From contig CM053030.1 in NCBI GenBank assembly GCA_028564925.1, forward strand, positions 3,705,604 through 3,769,603: DNA of 64,000 bases, written 5' to 3'. Below are positions 23,158 through 34,066 of the stretch, in pieces. Positions within the stretch are counted from its first letter, which is position 1; every line of letters begins with the position of its first letter. Made by a program: the position numbers and the translations under genes. This stretch comes from Lithobates sylvaticus. Taxonomy: Eukaryota; Chordata; Amphibia; Anura; Ranidae. The notes below the pieces were generated by a model. It was not told the origin of the DNA. It made no database searches and saw only the letters and a list, made by a program, of their open reading frames with translations.

Positions 23158-24222
23158 CAGTGGCGGCTGGTGCTCAAAATTTTTGGGGGGGCGCAAACAA
23201 ACAGCCTCACTGTGCCATCAAACGCTGCCACTGTGCCCATTAAATGCTGCCACTGTGCCCATTAAATGCTGCCACTGTGCCCATTAAATGCTGCCACTGT
23301 GCCCCTCAAGTGCTGCCACTGTGCCCCTCAAGTCCTGCCACTGTGCCCCTCAAGTCCTGCCACTGTGCCCCTCAAGTGCTGCCACTGTGCCCCTCAAGTG
23401 CTGCCACTGTGCCCCTCAAGTGCTGCCATTGTGCCCCTCAAGTGCTGCCACTGTGCCCCTCAAGTGCTGCCACTGTGCCCCTCCAAGTGCTGCCAGAGTG
23501 CCCCTCCAAGTGCTGCCAGAGTGCCCCTCCAAGTGCTGCCAGAGTGCCCCTCCAAGTGCTGCCACTGTGCCCCCTGCCTGCCCTCTGCACTTACCTTGTC
23601 TCGATGTGCAGCTGGTGACGGCGTCAGGCGGGGAGCGGTGTCTCATCGTCCGAGGTCTTCTTCTCCCGCGCTCCTCCTGTCTTCTGCTATGATTGGACAC
23701 CTAGCGTCCAATTACAGCGCCTGTGACTTCAGCCAATCAGGTTACAGGTAACAGACCTGGCAACCTGATTGGCTGAGAGGCGGGTCTGTGTTAGGGAAGC
23801 GATGTATTCGCTTCTCTAACACAATACTGTGTAATCAGCGAACGCAGAGCAGTACGCCCGCTGTTTACACTTATGGAAGCCTATTAGAGCCCACGGCTCT
23901 AATAAGGTCCCCTATTAGAGCTTACAGCTCTAATAGGGCGCTTCCAGAAACACCCCCCCCCCCCCCACTGTAATTCAGATGCCCGGCGCCCGATCAGGGG
24001 CCGGACACCTGAATAGGGGGCGGCAGCGGTGACAATAGATAGATTCATGCAATGCATGAATCTATCTATTGGTGATAGAGCGGTGCATACTGCACTGTGC
24101 CCGGCGCCAGGATACAGTGCACATAAAAACGAAAAAGGGACATGTTTAAACAATTTTTATTTTTTTTAACTGCAAGGAGGGGGGGCGGCGCCCGGGCGCC
24201 CCCTATGGACGGGCCGCCACTG
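23158..24222. mobile_element. hAT element with CAGTGGCGGC ends and 22-bp minisatellite
   Basis: Ends are CAGTGGCGGCTGGTG and GGGCCGCCACTG, with the 8-bp target duplication GTCCGGAG (23150-23157 and 24223-24230). At about 23219-23575 it carries 15 or so 22-bp units (CTGCCACTGTGCCCCTCAAG). A short inverted repeat with CTATTAGAGC lies at about 23880-23940, and AGATAGATTCATGCA/TGCATGAATCTATCT at about 24035-24068. No transposase is present. The element at 53755-54640 is the same family in reverse orientation. Confidence 0.92.
23219..23575 (+). repeat. 22-bp minisatellite inside the hAT element
   Basis: Tandem units of CTGCCACTGTGCCCCTCAAG plus two bases. Early units have ATTAAATG in place of CTCAAGTG, and late units have CCAGAG in place of CCACTG and one extra C, giving a left-to-right gradient of variants. 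The relative at 53755-54640 has the same unit on the other strand with the ATTAAATG form dominant. Confidence 0.9.
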
Positions 24223-24682
24223 GTCCGGAGACGGGCAACAAATATAGTGAAAGGTTTAAGAGATAAAATCTGGAGAGACTTCAGGAAGGTAACATGTACA
24301 GTCTGGAGGAAAGAAGGGAAAGGATGGACATGACTGAAACCTGCAAAATGAAGGGCATGAATAAGGTTCAGGAGGGCAGTATTTTTTTTAGTATGAAGAT
24401 AAAGAACATGGGGATATGACCTCAAACTAGCAGGAGGAAATTTCAACTCTAACCCTAGAAAGTATTTTACCAAATGAGTAGTTGATGCTTGGAACAGACT
24501 TCCGGCAGAGGTAGTGAGTTCATCCACAATATACATACTTGGGTTACACAAGGGTCTATACTCAGAGGAGAAAGCCCACCTTGCAAGTGAGGTCAGGCAA
24601 AAGAATGTACATATTAGGTTTAAATGGTGGTCTCTGAAGGGCCAAGAGAACCGGATTCTTGTGGAGACAAACTGTAGGTGTC

Positions 24683-25372
24683 CCTTGTGGCAGAGCCTGA
24701 CATGTAGAGCGAGGCCTCTTGTACGGCCCTGGCTCCTTTGTGGCAGAGCCTGACGTGTAGAGTGAGGCCTCTTGTACGGCCCTGGCTCCCTTGTGGCAGA
24801 GCCTGACGTGTAGAGTGAGGCCTCTTGTACAGCCCCGGCTCCCTTGTGGTAGAGCCTGACGTGTAGAGTGAGGCCTCTTGTACAGCCCCGGCTCCTTTGT
24901 GGCAGAGCCTGACGTGTAGAGTGAGGCCTCTTGTACGGCCCTGGCTCCTTTGTGGCAGAGCCTGACGTGTAGAGTGAGGCCTCTTGTATGGCCCTGGCTC
25001 CTTTGTGGCAGAGCCTGACGTGTAGAGTGAGGCCTCTTGTACAGCCCCGGCTCCCTTGTGGCAGAGCCTGACGTGTAGAGTGAGGCCTCTTGTACAGCCC
25101 CGGCTCCTTTGTGGCAGAGCCTGACCTGTAGAGTGAGGCCTCTTGTACGGCCCCGGCTCCCTTGTGGCAGAGCCTGACGTGTAGAGCGAGGCCTCTTGTA
25201 CAGCCCCGGCTCCCTTGTGGCAGAGCCTGACGTGTAGAGTGAGGCCTCTTGTACGGCCCTGGCTCCCTTGTGGCAGAGCCTGACGTGTAGAGTGAGGCCT
25301 CTTGTACGGCCCGGCTCCCTTGTGGCAGAGCCTGACGTGTAGAGTGAGGCCTCTTGTACGGCCCCGGCTCAG
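24683..25372 (+). repeat. 53-bp minisatellite
   Basis: About 13 units of 53 bp containing TGGCAGAGCCTGACGTGTAG and CCTCTTGTACGGCC. Units differ mainly at GGCCCTGG or AGCCCCGG and CTTTG or CCTTG. The period is not a multiple of three and the minus strand is open, giving a spurious repeat protein; I do not call it a gene. Confidence 0.92.
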
Positions 25373-25879
25373 GGACCACTGATGTTGCTATACTGGCACA
25401 GCGAGGTATGAGTTGCCTGTATGATCTTCCAGAGTTGAGCTGGATGGCTGGAACAGCAGATGGTGGCAAGAGCAGCAGACACTGGCTGGGTAGGCGGCAG
25501 GCCACAGTTGCTTGGCAGACCGCAGCTGGTTGTTGACTGAATGTTGGCCGGTTTCTGTTGAACCGGCCATTGCCTGCCGATATTGTGTACAGGGCTTACG
25601 TGTAGAATTTTGGGGGATATTGGTGGGGAGAGGGGTATTTAAAGAATATGTGCACAACAGCAAGTGACAGGAGATCCTTCAAAACTCAAGGGAAGTCCTC
25701 TCTTAAGCCTCCTCTCAAGCTCCTCAGTTTTTCCCGATAGTGTGTACCGGGCTTTAGACAGTTGCCTTTGGAAGATGTCCCCTCTATTTCTGTTATGGTG
25801 ACAACTCGAAATTTGGATTTTTTTTCTCCCTTGACGACAAGGGGTGACAAGGACAAGGGCCCAAGGAGTGCAGTTGGAT
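25373..25879. other. Unassigned stretch
   Basis: No gene or clear element end is seen. It contains a short inverted motif, GGCCGGTTTCTGTTGAACCGGCC, here read as 7-base arms GGCCGGT and ACCGGCC near 25546-25568. Confidence 0.4.
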
Positions 25880-26186
25880 GTAGAATTTTTGACGGGAATT
25901 TTCACATTTCGAATTTTCGGATTTCCGAATTTTCGAATTTTCGGATTTCCGAATTTCCGAATTTTGGGATTTCCAGAATTCGGGAATTCAAAGATTTGAA
26001 AATCTGAAAAAAAAAGAGAGAAAATCAGTTTAATTAATAACTAACTATTAAATTGTTACGTTCACTAACAAACAAATTTGAAAGGGAATTCCAATACCTA
26101 TAATTTAATAGTTAGTTATTATTTAGAATTAAACAGATTTTCTTTCTTTTTTTTCTGATTTTCGAATTTTCGAATTTTTGAATTAA
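25880..26186. mobile_element. TTCGGAAAT-type hAT MITE, fragment (copy 1 of 3)
   Basis: It matches the right-central part of the full MITE at 31731-32689: strings of TTTCCGAATTTTCGG, then the conserved inverted block (TTAATTAATAACTAACTATT against AATAGTTAGTTATTATTTAG) and AGATTTTCTTTC. The outer end is missing; it runs into the module that starts AAAGCTTGCAACTCAAG. Confidence 0.65.
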
Positions 26187-26600
26187 AGCTTGCAACTCAA
26201 GCAGGTAAAATAAGACGAGCCACAGACAATGAACAAATGACAATTTAAAAACAACAAACTGCTAGCAGAAAAAAACTTCTCTGTGAGTTTAAAAAGCGAT
26301 CGCAGATGCGCAAGAGGTGTGGGCGTGGCTACCCGACAATGGTTTTGTCAAAGGTCTGACATCATCAGGGGTACGCCTACCCCCTTGCGCCGTCTAGTTG
26401 TATAGTCTCTTGGCAAGGAAAGGAGCCCTGCCATAGGCTAAAAAAGATGCCCCATCAAAGGCCAAAAACCCGTGACCCGGAAGAGCTCAATGCCCAAACA
26501 GAAAGCCAGGTCGATAAAAAGGAAGAGTGGCCCTGTACCAGTATATGTGAACAGACAGCTCTTAAGCAGAGCTGTATAGCTCCACGCCACGTGATAAATA
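26187..26600. repeat. Local duplicated module B, copy 1
   Basis: It starts at AAGCTTGCAACTCAAGCAGG and runs to the region of CTCCACGCCACGTGATAAA. Copies 2 and 3 are at 27284-27650 and 28988-29510. It contains on the minus strand the hammerhead-like motif at 26331-26372. Its origin is unclear; it may be a Penelope-like terminal region. Confidence 0.75.
26331..26372 (-). ncRNA. Hammerhead-ribozyme-like motif (candidate), module B
   Basis: On the minus strand: CTGATGA, a stem TGTCA...TGACA, then AAAC, a near self-complementary block and GTCGGG. The first core block is the exact CUGANGA consensus and the stem pairs perfectly. The second core block is AAAA-like rather than GAAA. The same motif recurs at 27437-27479 and 29180-29225, where the third stem is the exact palindrome ACAATTGT. 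Confidence 0.4.
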
Positions 26601-26677
26601 AATATAAAAAAGTGAAAAAAATGTGAAACAAATATTAATTAAATAACAAGCTGCTCCCTTAAATATATTGTGAGATT

Positions 26678-26877
26678 GAATAGTTTGGGAATTGTGTAGA
26701 CGCCCCCCTGAAGACGATTCTATTCAAAACGTACGTCGGTGGCGCCTTCCTGGTCACGCTTCTCTATTACACACACTTCCAGTTTCCTGGTGGTTGTCGG
26801 CGGCGCCAGCTGGAACGTACGCCTCTCTTCTCAACACAGTACAGGAGAGATCTCCACGCTACACCATCTATTATTGG
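26678..26877 (+). repeat. Local duplicated module C, copy 1
   Basis: It matches 30047-30243 nearly base for base, from GAATAGTTTGGGAATTG to CACGCTACACCATCTATTATT. It contains the hammerhead-like series CTGAAGACGATTC...AAAACGTACGTCGG (26708-26739). In copy 1 a TTAA-type transposon follows at once; in copy 2 different sequence follows. Confidence 0.8.
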
Positions 26878-27274
26878 GGACAGTGGGGACAGATGGCAGC
26901 GGGGATAGATTGCACATTTTTTTTCTTTTTCTTTTTTTACTTATGGCCGCTGCAGCGGTTCATCTCTCCCTCCTCACACGCTGTCTCTGTGTGAGGAGGG
27001 AGAGCAGCGCTGAGAGATGATCTCATATGTTTACATATGAGATCATCTCTCATTGGACACGCCGATCGCTCTGTAAACGGCCGCTGTGATTGGCCGTTTA
27101 CAGCGATCTGTGACTGGCTGTGTCCAAGGGACACGGCCAGCACAGAACTTCCCCGACGCTCTCAGAAGCGCGCATTGCGGAAGTAAACAGGAGGATGTCC
27201 AGGGACGCCCTCTCGGCAGGGAGCGTCCGCGCTGTAGCCATCTTTCGGCTATAGCACGGGCACAAAGAGGTTAA
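26878..27274. mobile_element. TTAA-target DNA transposon, right part
   Basis: It matches 180-544: GGGGACAGTGGGGACAG units, the CTCCTCACACGCTGT hairpin, the near-palindrome at 27013-27050, the CGGCCGCTGTGATTGGCCG hairpin, and the right end AAAGAGGTTAA with TTAA at 27271-27274. The left end is missing or very degraded. It has no coding region. Confidence 0.65.
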
Positions 27275-27283
27275 AAATGGGGG

Positions 27284-27660
27284 ATTTATTAAAGCTTGCA
27301 ACTCAAGCAGGTAAAATAAGACTCCAACGAGCCACAGACAATGAACAAATGACAATTTAAAAACAACAAACTGCTAGCAGAAAAAAACTCCTGTGAGTTT
27401 AAAAAGCGATCGCACATGCGCAAGAGGTGTGGGCGTGGCTACCCGACAATTGTTTTGTCAAAGGTCTGACATCATCAGGGGTACGCCCACCCCCTTGCGC
27501 CGTCTAGTTATATAGTCTCTTGGCAAGGAAAGGAGCCCTGCCATAGGCTAAAAAAGATGCCCTATCAAATGCCAAAAACCCGTGACCCGGAAGAGCTCAA
27601 TGCCCAGAAAGCCAGGTCGATAAAAAGGAAGAGCGGCCCTGTACCAGTATAGGCCAGGCG
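27284..27660. repeat. Local duplicated module B, copy 2
   Basis: It matches 26187-26600 from AAGCTTGCAACTCAAGCAGG to CCCTGTACCAGTATA. Here it continues into Penelope-like DNA (GGCCAGGCGGACTAAG), while copies 1 and 3 continue into TGTGAACAGACAGCTC. It carries the hammerhead-like motif on the minus strand at 27437-27479. Confidence 0.75.
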
Positions 27661-28377
27661 GACTAAGTATTAACATATATTCCGCCATCTAGTGGTTATG
27701 AATGATTACTAAAAACTGAGAAATGATTACTAGATATTTAAAGAAAAAAACTTCAAAACTTTGCCATCTAGTGGTTATAAATCATAACTCCAATTAAAAT
27801 ATTCCCATCATTTGGAATAATCAAAAACAAATAATATATTTTAAAATGAATTTCTTTGTACCTAATTGTCCATATGTGTGCTTGCTACCCATCGTTGCCA
27901 ATAGAGTTCCCTCATTCTATTATCACACTGCATTGACATAGAAGAGAAGCACATATTTTAAATAGTCCATCAAGAAACAAATAAAAATACTTCACAAAAT
28001 ACAAAGCATTTTTCAAAAACATTTTGAAATTCAAAGCATTACATCAATTAAATTTTAGCCATCATTTTAAGAGACTCATTAATATATTCTGTTGTTTATA
28101 ACCATTGGATACCAACCAACAGCACTCAAGGATCAGGTATTATCATATGGACAGGGAGGGGGACATCAACTGTTATTGATAAAACACTCCACATTGAGGC
28201 CCCCAGGGACATGTGAGCCCAACTTGTATATCCAGTTAGTCTCAGCTCGTGAGATGGTACGCTTCCCATTACTACCCCGCCAGTGCGGAACGGACCTCTC
28301 TATGCCTAAGAAAGTAGTACCTCTTGGGTCACGTTTATGTTTAAGGTTGTAGTGTTTACTAACATTGTGCTTATCAA
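27661..28377 (-). mobile_element. Penelope-like element, 3' part (duplicate of 31014-31730)
   Basis: Minus-strand translation of 28166-28360 gives RSVPHWRGSNGKRTISRAET then NWIYKLGSHVPGGLNVECF, the C-terminal end of a Penelope-like protein just after the GIY-YIG domain. The rest is 3' untranslated sequence. It agrees closely with 31014-31730, including the insertion point of the following MITE, so both derive from one duplicated locus. Confidence 0.8.
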
Positions 28378-28987
28378 TAGACATGTGCACTGACAAAAAA
28401 TTTCTAAATTTTCTTTTTTGTTTCCTTCGTTTTTTTGCTTTTTTCTGAAAATTTGCAAATTTGGAAATTCGGAAGTTCGAAAATTCGGAATTCAGAAATT
28501 TCGGGAATTTTCACATTTCTATTTTTCGGATTTCCGAATTTCGAATTTTCGGATTTCCGATTTTTCGAATTTCCGAATTTTCGAATTTCCGAATATCCGA
28601 ATTTCGAATTTTCGGACTTCCGAATTTCGAATTTTCGGATTTCCGAATTTCGAATTTTCGGATTTCCGAATTTCGAATTTTTGGATTTCCGAAATTCCGA
28701 ATTTTCGAATTTCCGAAATTCCAATTTTCGGATTTCCGAATTATTGAATTTCTGAATTTTGGATTTTCGGAATTCGGGAATTCAAAGATTTGAAAATCCC
28801 AAAATTTGAAAATCTGAAAAAAAGAAAGAAAATCTGTTTAATTAATAACTAACTATTAAATTGTTACGTTCACTAACAGACAAATTTGAAAGGGAATTCC
28901 AATACCTAAAATTTAATAGTTAGTTATTATTTAGAATTAAACAGATTTTCTTTCTTTTTTTCTGATTTTCGAATTTTTGAATTTTTG
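28378..28987. mobile_element. TTCGGAAAT-type hAT MITE, left part (copy 2 of 3)
   Basis: It begins TAGACATGTGCACTGAC after CTTATCAA (28370-28377), the same target site as the full copy at 31731. The interior is TTTCCGAATTTTCGAATTTC strings followed by the conserved TTAATTAATAACTAAC block. It ends by joining module B copy 3, so the right end is lost at a duplication junction. Confidence 0.8.
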
Positions 28988-29515
28988 AATTAAAGCTTGC
29001 AACTCAAGCAGGTAAAATAAGACTCCAACGAGCCACAGACAAACTCAAGCAGGTAAAATAAGACTCCAACGAGCCACAGACAATGAACAAATGAAAATTT
29101 AAAAACAACAAACTGCTAGCAGAAAAAAACTTCTCTGTGAGAGTTTAAAAAGCGATCGCACATGCGCAAGAGGTGTGGGCGTGGCTACCCGACAATTGTT
29201 TTGTCAAAGGTCTGACATCATCAGGGGGACGCCCACCCCCTTGCGCCGTCTAGTTATATAGTCTCTTGGCAAGGAAAGGAGCCCTGCCATAGGCTAAAAA
29301 AGATGCCCCATCAAAGGCCAAAAACCCGTGACCCGGAAGAGCTCAATGCCCAAACAGAAAGCCAGGTCGATAAAAAGGAAGAGCGGCCCTGTACCAGTAT
29401 ATGTGAACAGACAGCTCTTAAGCAGAGCTGTATAGCTCCGCGCCACGTGATAAATATAAATAAAAAAGTGAAAAAAATGTGAAACAAATATTAATTAAAA
29501 TAACAAGAGCTGTAT
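28988..29515. repeat. Local duplicated module B, copy 3
   Basis: It repeats 26187-26640 with a small tandem duplication of about 45 bases at its start (CTCAAGCAGGTAAAATAAG occurs at 29003 and 29044). It carries the hammerhead-like motif on the minus strand at 29180-29225. A LINE 3' end has joined at about 29516. Confidence 0.75.
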
Positions 29516-30046
29516 AGCTCCGCTGCCAGGCGCCTGATTTCTCTGCCCGAGTGGACCTGAGAGTGTCGGAATTGGAGAAGACGCTCCGCTCTCCTGATGA
29601 GAGGCGCGTGCTCTCCTCTCTGTACAACCTCCTGGCCACACACGACACCTCCAAGGTGTCCAGTTGTATCAACGCTGGCATGATGATGTCCCGGAGCTCA
29701 CTGGAGAGGATTGGGAGGAGGGCATCCAGCAATACCTACCCCTTACGATATCTGCTAGGGACAGGTTCGTCCAGCTCAAGTTTATCCATAGAGTTTATTT
29801 CTCCCCAGCAAAATGATGAAACAAAATTCTTTCACGTAGTGTGGTCTTGCCCGGGGATAGCTGACTTTTGGAGAGAAGTACTGACAGACATTAACGATAT
29901 TGGGCAACTGGTGGTCCCATTCAGCCCCATAACCCTCCTACAGAATCGTGGGATTGTCTGTAACCAATATGTTTGACACGTGATAATGTCTGTTTTATTT
30001 CTCTTTTGTTTTGGAAATATAAATAAAAAGAAAAAAAAAAAAAAAA
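29516..30046 (+). mobile_element. L1-like LINE, 3' end with A-rich tail
   Basis: The reading frame at 29551-29976 contains FFHVVWSCPGIADFWREV, the WSCP...FW signature near the C-terminus of L1/Tx1-type ORF2 proteins, with a short upstream part that looks internally deleted. After the stop a T-rich 3' region leads to ATAAATAAAAAG and an A tract ending at 30046. It is a 5'-truncated retrocopy inserted at the start of module C copy 2. Confidence 0.75.
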
Positions 30047-30250
30047 GAATAGTTTGGGAATTGTGTAGACGCCCCACTGAAGACGATTCTATTCGAAACG
30101 TACGTCGGCGGCGCCTTCCTGGTCACGCTTCTCTATTACACACACTTCCGGTTTCCTGGTGGTTGTCGGTGGCGCCAGCTGGAACGCACGCCGCTCTTCT
30201 CAACACAGGACGGGAGAGATCTCCACGCTACACCATCTATTATTACCAAC
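30047..30250 (+). repeat. Local duplicated module C, copy 2
   Basis: It matches 26678-26877. The hammerhead-like series here is better kept: CTGAAGACGATTCTATTCG, then AAACGTACGTCGGCGG (30076-30112), with the self-complementary block ACGTACGT. Confidence 0.8.
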
Positions 30251-31013
30251 GCGAGCAGCCCCAGTGCCGGGTGGGCACTGAAACCTGTGAGTAGCCACTT
30301 GGCTATGTTTTTATTATGCAATTTTTAATAAACTAGCAGAATTACGCTATGTAGCTGTCTTTTGCTCTTTTATATACATCCTGCCTGAGATTCCTGAGAG
30401 GAAGATTACCTACTACTATCTCCTGCTAGACCATATGTGTACAGGCACAAACCTGTAAAGGCCTTATTGACTCTCTTTTTGGGTAAAGGAGTCAATAGTA
30501 TCTGGTAAGCAGCCAGCTGATTTTTCACTTTGGGTGACTAAAAGAAGATACGATTGTGGTGAAGGGTTTCTCACAAATCTGCAGCTAAGAGTGGTGCCTT
30601 GCGGTTTATCTCTTTGATTGTATCATACAGCACAGAAGATTTCCCACTATACCTTCACAGAGAATGTAATTCACTTGAATGGACTTTCTATATGATACTA
30701 TAAGACTCTTGTGAATCTCTATAGAGGAACATTGCGGACATATGCTATGAGATATTGAATTAATCTGCATGCACATGAAGATATTATCACTGTATTCTTT
30801 CCCTTTATACAACAGTGGGATATATATATAGGTCATATTGATATTGATGCACTAAGATATTTATATATTTTTTTCACTATCAACTTAGTAGTCTAGCACT
30901 AGCGCATTAATCGGCGTTACACTAAATATATAGATTTTTTATTTTTACACACCGTAAGTAATCGTTGATTTATGATAGGTGTTTATCAACTATTGTACCA
31001 GTATAGGCCAGGC
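30251..31013. other. Unassigned stretch, A/T-rich
   Basis: No gene is seen. It continues directly from module C copy 2 toward the 3' side of the Penelope-like element and may be its trailing region. A short ATATATATAGG tract lies near 30822. Confidence 0.4.
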
Positions 31014-31730
31014 GGACTAAGTATTAACATATATTCCGCCATCTAGTGGTTATAAATGATTACTAAAAACTGAGAAATGATTACTAGATATTTAAAAAAA
31101 GAAAACGCAAAACTTCGCCATCTAGTGGTTATAAATCATAACTCCAATTAAAATATTCCCATTATTTGGAATAATCAAAAACAAATAATATATTTTAAAA
31201 TGAATTTCTTTGTACCTAAATGTCCATATGTGTGCTTGCTACCCATCGTTGCCAATAGAGTTCCCTCATTCTATTATCACACTGCATTGACATAGAAGGG
31301 AAGCACATATTTTAAATAGTCCATCAAGAAACAAAAAAAATACTTCACAAAATACAAAGCATTTTTCAAAAACATTTTGAAATTCAGAGCATTACATCAA
31401 TTAAATTTTAGCCATCATTTTAAGAGACTCATTAATATATTCTGTTGTTTATACCCATTGGATACCAACCAACAGCACTCAAGGATCAGGTATTATCATA
31501 TGGACAGGGAGGGGGACATCAACTGTTATTGATAAAACACTCCACATTGAGGCCCCCAGGGACATGTGAGCCCAACTTGTATATCCAGTTAGTCTCAGCT
31601 CGTGAGATAGTACGCTTCCCATTACTACCCCGCCAGTGCAGAACGGACCTCTCTATGGCTAAGAAAGTAGTACCTCTTGGGTCACGTTTATGTTTAAGGT
31701 TGTAGTGTTTACTAACATTGTGCTTATCAA

Positions 31731-32689
31731 TAGACATGTGCACTGACAAAAAATTTGTAAATTTTCTTTTTCGTTTCATTAGATTTTTTGCTTTTTTCTG
31801 AAAATTTTGCAAATTTGGAAATTCGGAAGTTCGAAAATTCGGAATTCAGAAATTACGGGAATTTTCACATTTCTATTTTTCGGATATCCGAATTTCGAAT
31901 TTTCGGATTTCCGAATTTTTGAATTTTCGGTTTTCTGAATTTTAGAATTTCGTCATTTCCGAATTTCAAATTTTCGGATTTCCGAATTTTCGGATTTCCG
32001 AATTTTCGGATTTCCGAATTTTCGGATTTCCGAATTTTCGGATTTCCGAATTTCCAATTTTCGGATTTCCGAATTATCAAATTTCCGAATTTTGGATTTT
32101 CGGAATTCGGGAATTCAAAGATTTGAAAATCCCCAAATTTTAAAATCTGAAAAAAAGAAAGAAAATAAGTTTAATTAATAACTAACTATTAAATCGTTAC
32201 GTTCACTAACAGACAAATTTGAAAGGGAATTCCAATACCTATAATTTAATAGTTATTATTTAGAATTAAACAGATTTTCTTTGTTTTTTTCTGATTTTAG
32301 AATTTTCAAATTTTTGAATTTCCGAATTCCGAAAATTCGGAATTCCGAAAATCCAAAATTCGGAAATTCGGAAATTCGAAAATTTGAAAATTCGGAAATT
32401 CGAAAATTCGGAAATCTGAAAATCCGAAATTCAGAAATTCGGAAATTTAAAATTCAAAAATTCAGAAATTCGGAAATCCGAAAATGGTAAATTCGGAAAT
32501 TTGGAAATTCGGAAATCCGAAAATTCGAAATTCGTATATTCGGAAATTCGGAAATTTCAAAAATTCGTCATTTCGCAAATTTTGAAATTCGTCATTTCGG
32601 AAATTGAAAAATTCGGAAATTCGGAATTAACGAATTTGTCAAAATTCGTTAAAAAACTAATTCGGAACTAAACGAATTGCACATGTCTA
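31731..32689. mobile_element. TTCGGAAAT-type hAT MITE, complete (959 bp)
   Basis: Ends are TAGACATGTGCACTGAC and GAATTGCACATGTCTA, with the 8-bp target duplication CTTATCAA (31723-31730 and 32690-32697), cutting the Penelope-like coding region. The interior is an imperfect inverted repeat of TTTCCGAATTTTCGG strings around a central block with TTAATTAATAACTAAC at about 32172. The ends are the same as those of the CGAA-type MITEs, while the interior is unrelated to theirs. Confidence 0.92.
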
Positions 32690-33550
32690 CTTATCAAAAC
32701 CCTTGCAAATATTGGTTATGTGTTCACCTAAGCGTATATGTAGCATGCGTACCGTACGCCCCACATATTCCAAACCGCAAGGGCACCTGAGGAGATATAC
32801 AACGCACTTTGTTGAACATGTGATAAATGATCGAATAGGATAAGTGAGCCCAGTACCGCTTGAGGTGAACTCAGTAAATTTCCTCCCACGTTGCGAATTT
32901 AACCTACAGGCTCTACATTTACCACATGGGTAGAAACCTTTTAAATCCCCAAAAAACGTTGGTTTCTTTCGGGGGGTCAGGGACGTTTGGAGCTATCGTA
33001 TTTCACAAATTCGTAGCTCCTCTGAATATAATATTGGGTCTCTCTGACAAAAGAGGGCCCAAAACTCGATCATTCTGATTACTGGCCAATGTTTTTTTTT
33101 ATAATTCTTTTTGATGGCCCAGTGCTGGCTCGAGAAAGTGGTAATGGAAGCTAAGCCATAATCCTCGGGATTTTCAACCGCAGGGGGGCTTATCAGCCAA
33201 TAGCACCTGCCGATCCTTACTTCCAACTTCAGCTATGATAGAATCTAGAGTACTGCCATCGTATCCCTTAGCCTGGAAACCTATTCTTTAGAATCAATGC
33301 CTCTTTATGAAAATCTTCTGGAATGGTACAATTACGTTTTAATCGCAAAAACTGACCCTTTAGGTGCAGCCGCCCACCAAGACCTTGGTGGCAAGAATCC
33401 AGAGGGATATATCCATTTCGATCTGTTTTTTTTAAAAAACGTTGGGTGACCAATTTATTCCCAACAATGTAAATCCTCAGTCCAAGAAATTAATATCTGT
33501 AGAGCTCAATCCATGGCTGAGGGCTATACCACGATCATTTACTGTTCAGA

Positions 33551-34066
33551 TGTAATGGACAGGGCACTTGGAGGCAGAACAGAGGCTGGAAGAGGAGGAC
33601 TTCCTTGCCTCTCAAGGCCCCCTTTATCCGGACAGTGTTCCTTCTGTCCCACCATCACACAGGAAGAGGTACATGAGGAGGAGGAGGAGGAGGAGGAGGA
33701 GGAGGAATTTGTGTGAGCATGGAGGTGGAGCCTGGCACTCAGCATCAGCAGCAGCAAGTCTTTTAGGGGATGATGTACAGTCACAACAAAACCAGTGGGA
33801 CTTGTACGTGGCTGGGAGGAGGTGGCTGGCGATCATTGTACATACCTCAGTGACCCAGAAGACTCCGGACCGAATGCCTCAGCAGCTAACCTACGCTGCA
33901 TGGCCTCCCTGAATACCGCATCGGATCAAGGAGAGGGACCATTACTGGCTGGCCACTCTCCTTGATCCGCGGTACAAGGGTAAGGTTGCGGACATTAATC
34001 TTGCCGTCGCAGAGGGGGGAGCAGAGGATGAGACATCTCAGGGAGGCACTTCTGGGCACTGAGGAG
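33551..34066 (+). pseudogene. hAT transposase fragment (BED/ZBED type)
   Basis: A plus-strand frame at about 33915-34050 encodes IKERDHYWLATLLDPRYKGK, the ATLLDPRYK signature in the C-terminal half of hAT transposases. Upstream there is a GAG-rich tract (33673-33708) coding for glutamate, consistent with an acidic linker. Neither end of a transposon is visible. It is a frameshifted piece of about 170 codons, against 600 or more in whole hAT transposases. Confidence 0.65.
33673..33708 (+). repeat. GAG/GGA microsatellite
   Basis: A run of about 12 GAG triplets within the hAT transposase fragment. Confidence 0.9.

Larger units (their letters stand above)
23085..24560 (+). mobile_element. LINE 3' coding fragment, split by a hAT element
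   Basis: The left piece (about 23085-23157) encodes WRPYLQKDINKIEGV and the right piece (24231-24560) encodes RRATNIVKGLRDK, then MTETCKMKGMNKVQEGS and a region close to the WNRLPAEV motif. These are typical of the C-terminal end of the endonuclease/RT protein in jockey/CR1-like LINEs. The two pieces read on directly once the hAT element and one copy of its 8-bp target site are set aside. The right part has stops and is a dead copy. Confidence 0.7.

Noticed and set aside
24066-25505. A 479-codon minus-strand reading frame
   Set aside because: Most of it is the 53-bp minisatellite, and the rest crosses a hAT element end and a LINE remnant, so it joins unrelated sequences.
33513-33912. Glu- or Arg-rich frames over the GAG microsatellite as a new gene
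   Set aside because: The surrounding DNA is a hAT transposase fragment and the run is a triplet repeat.
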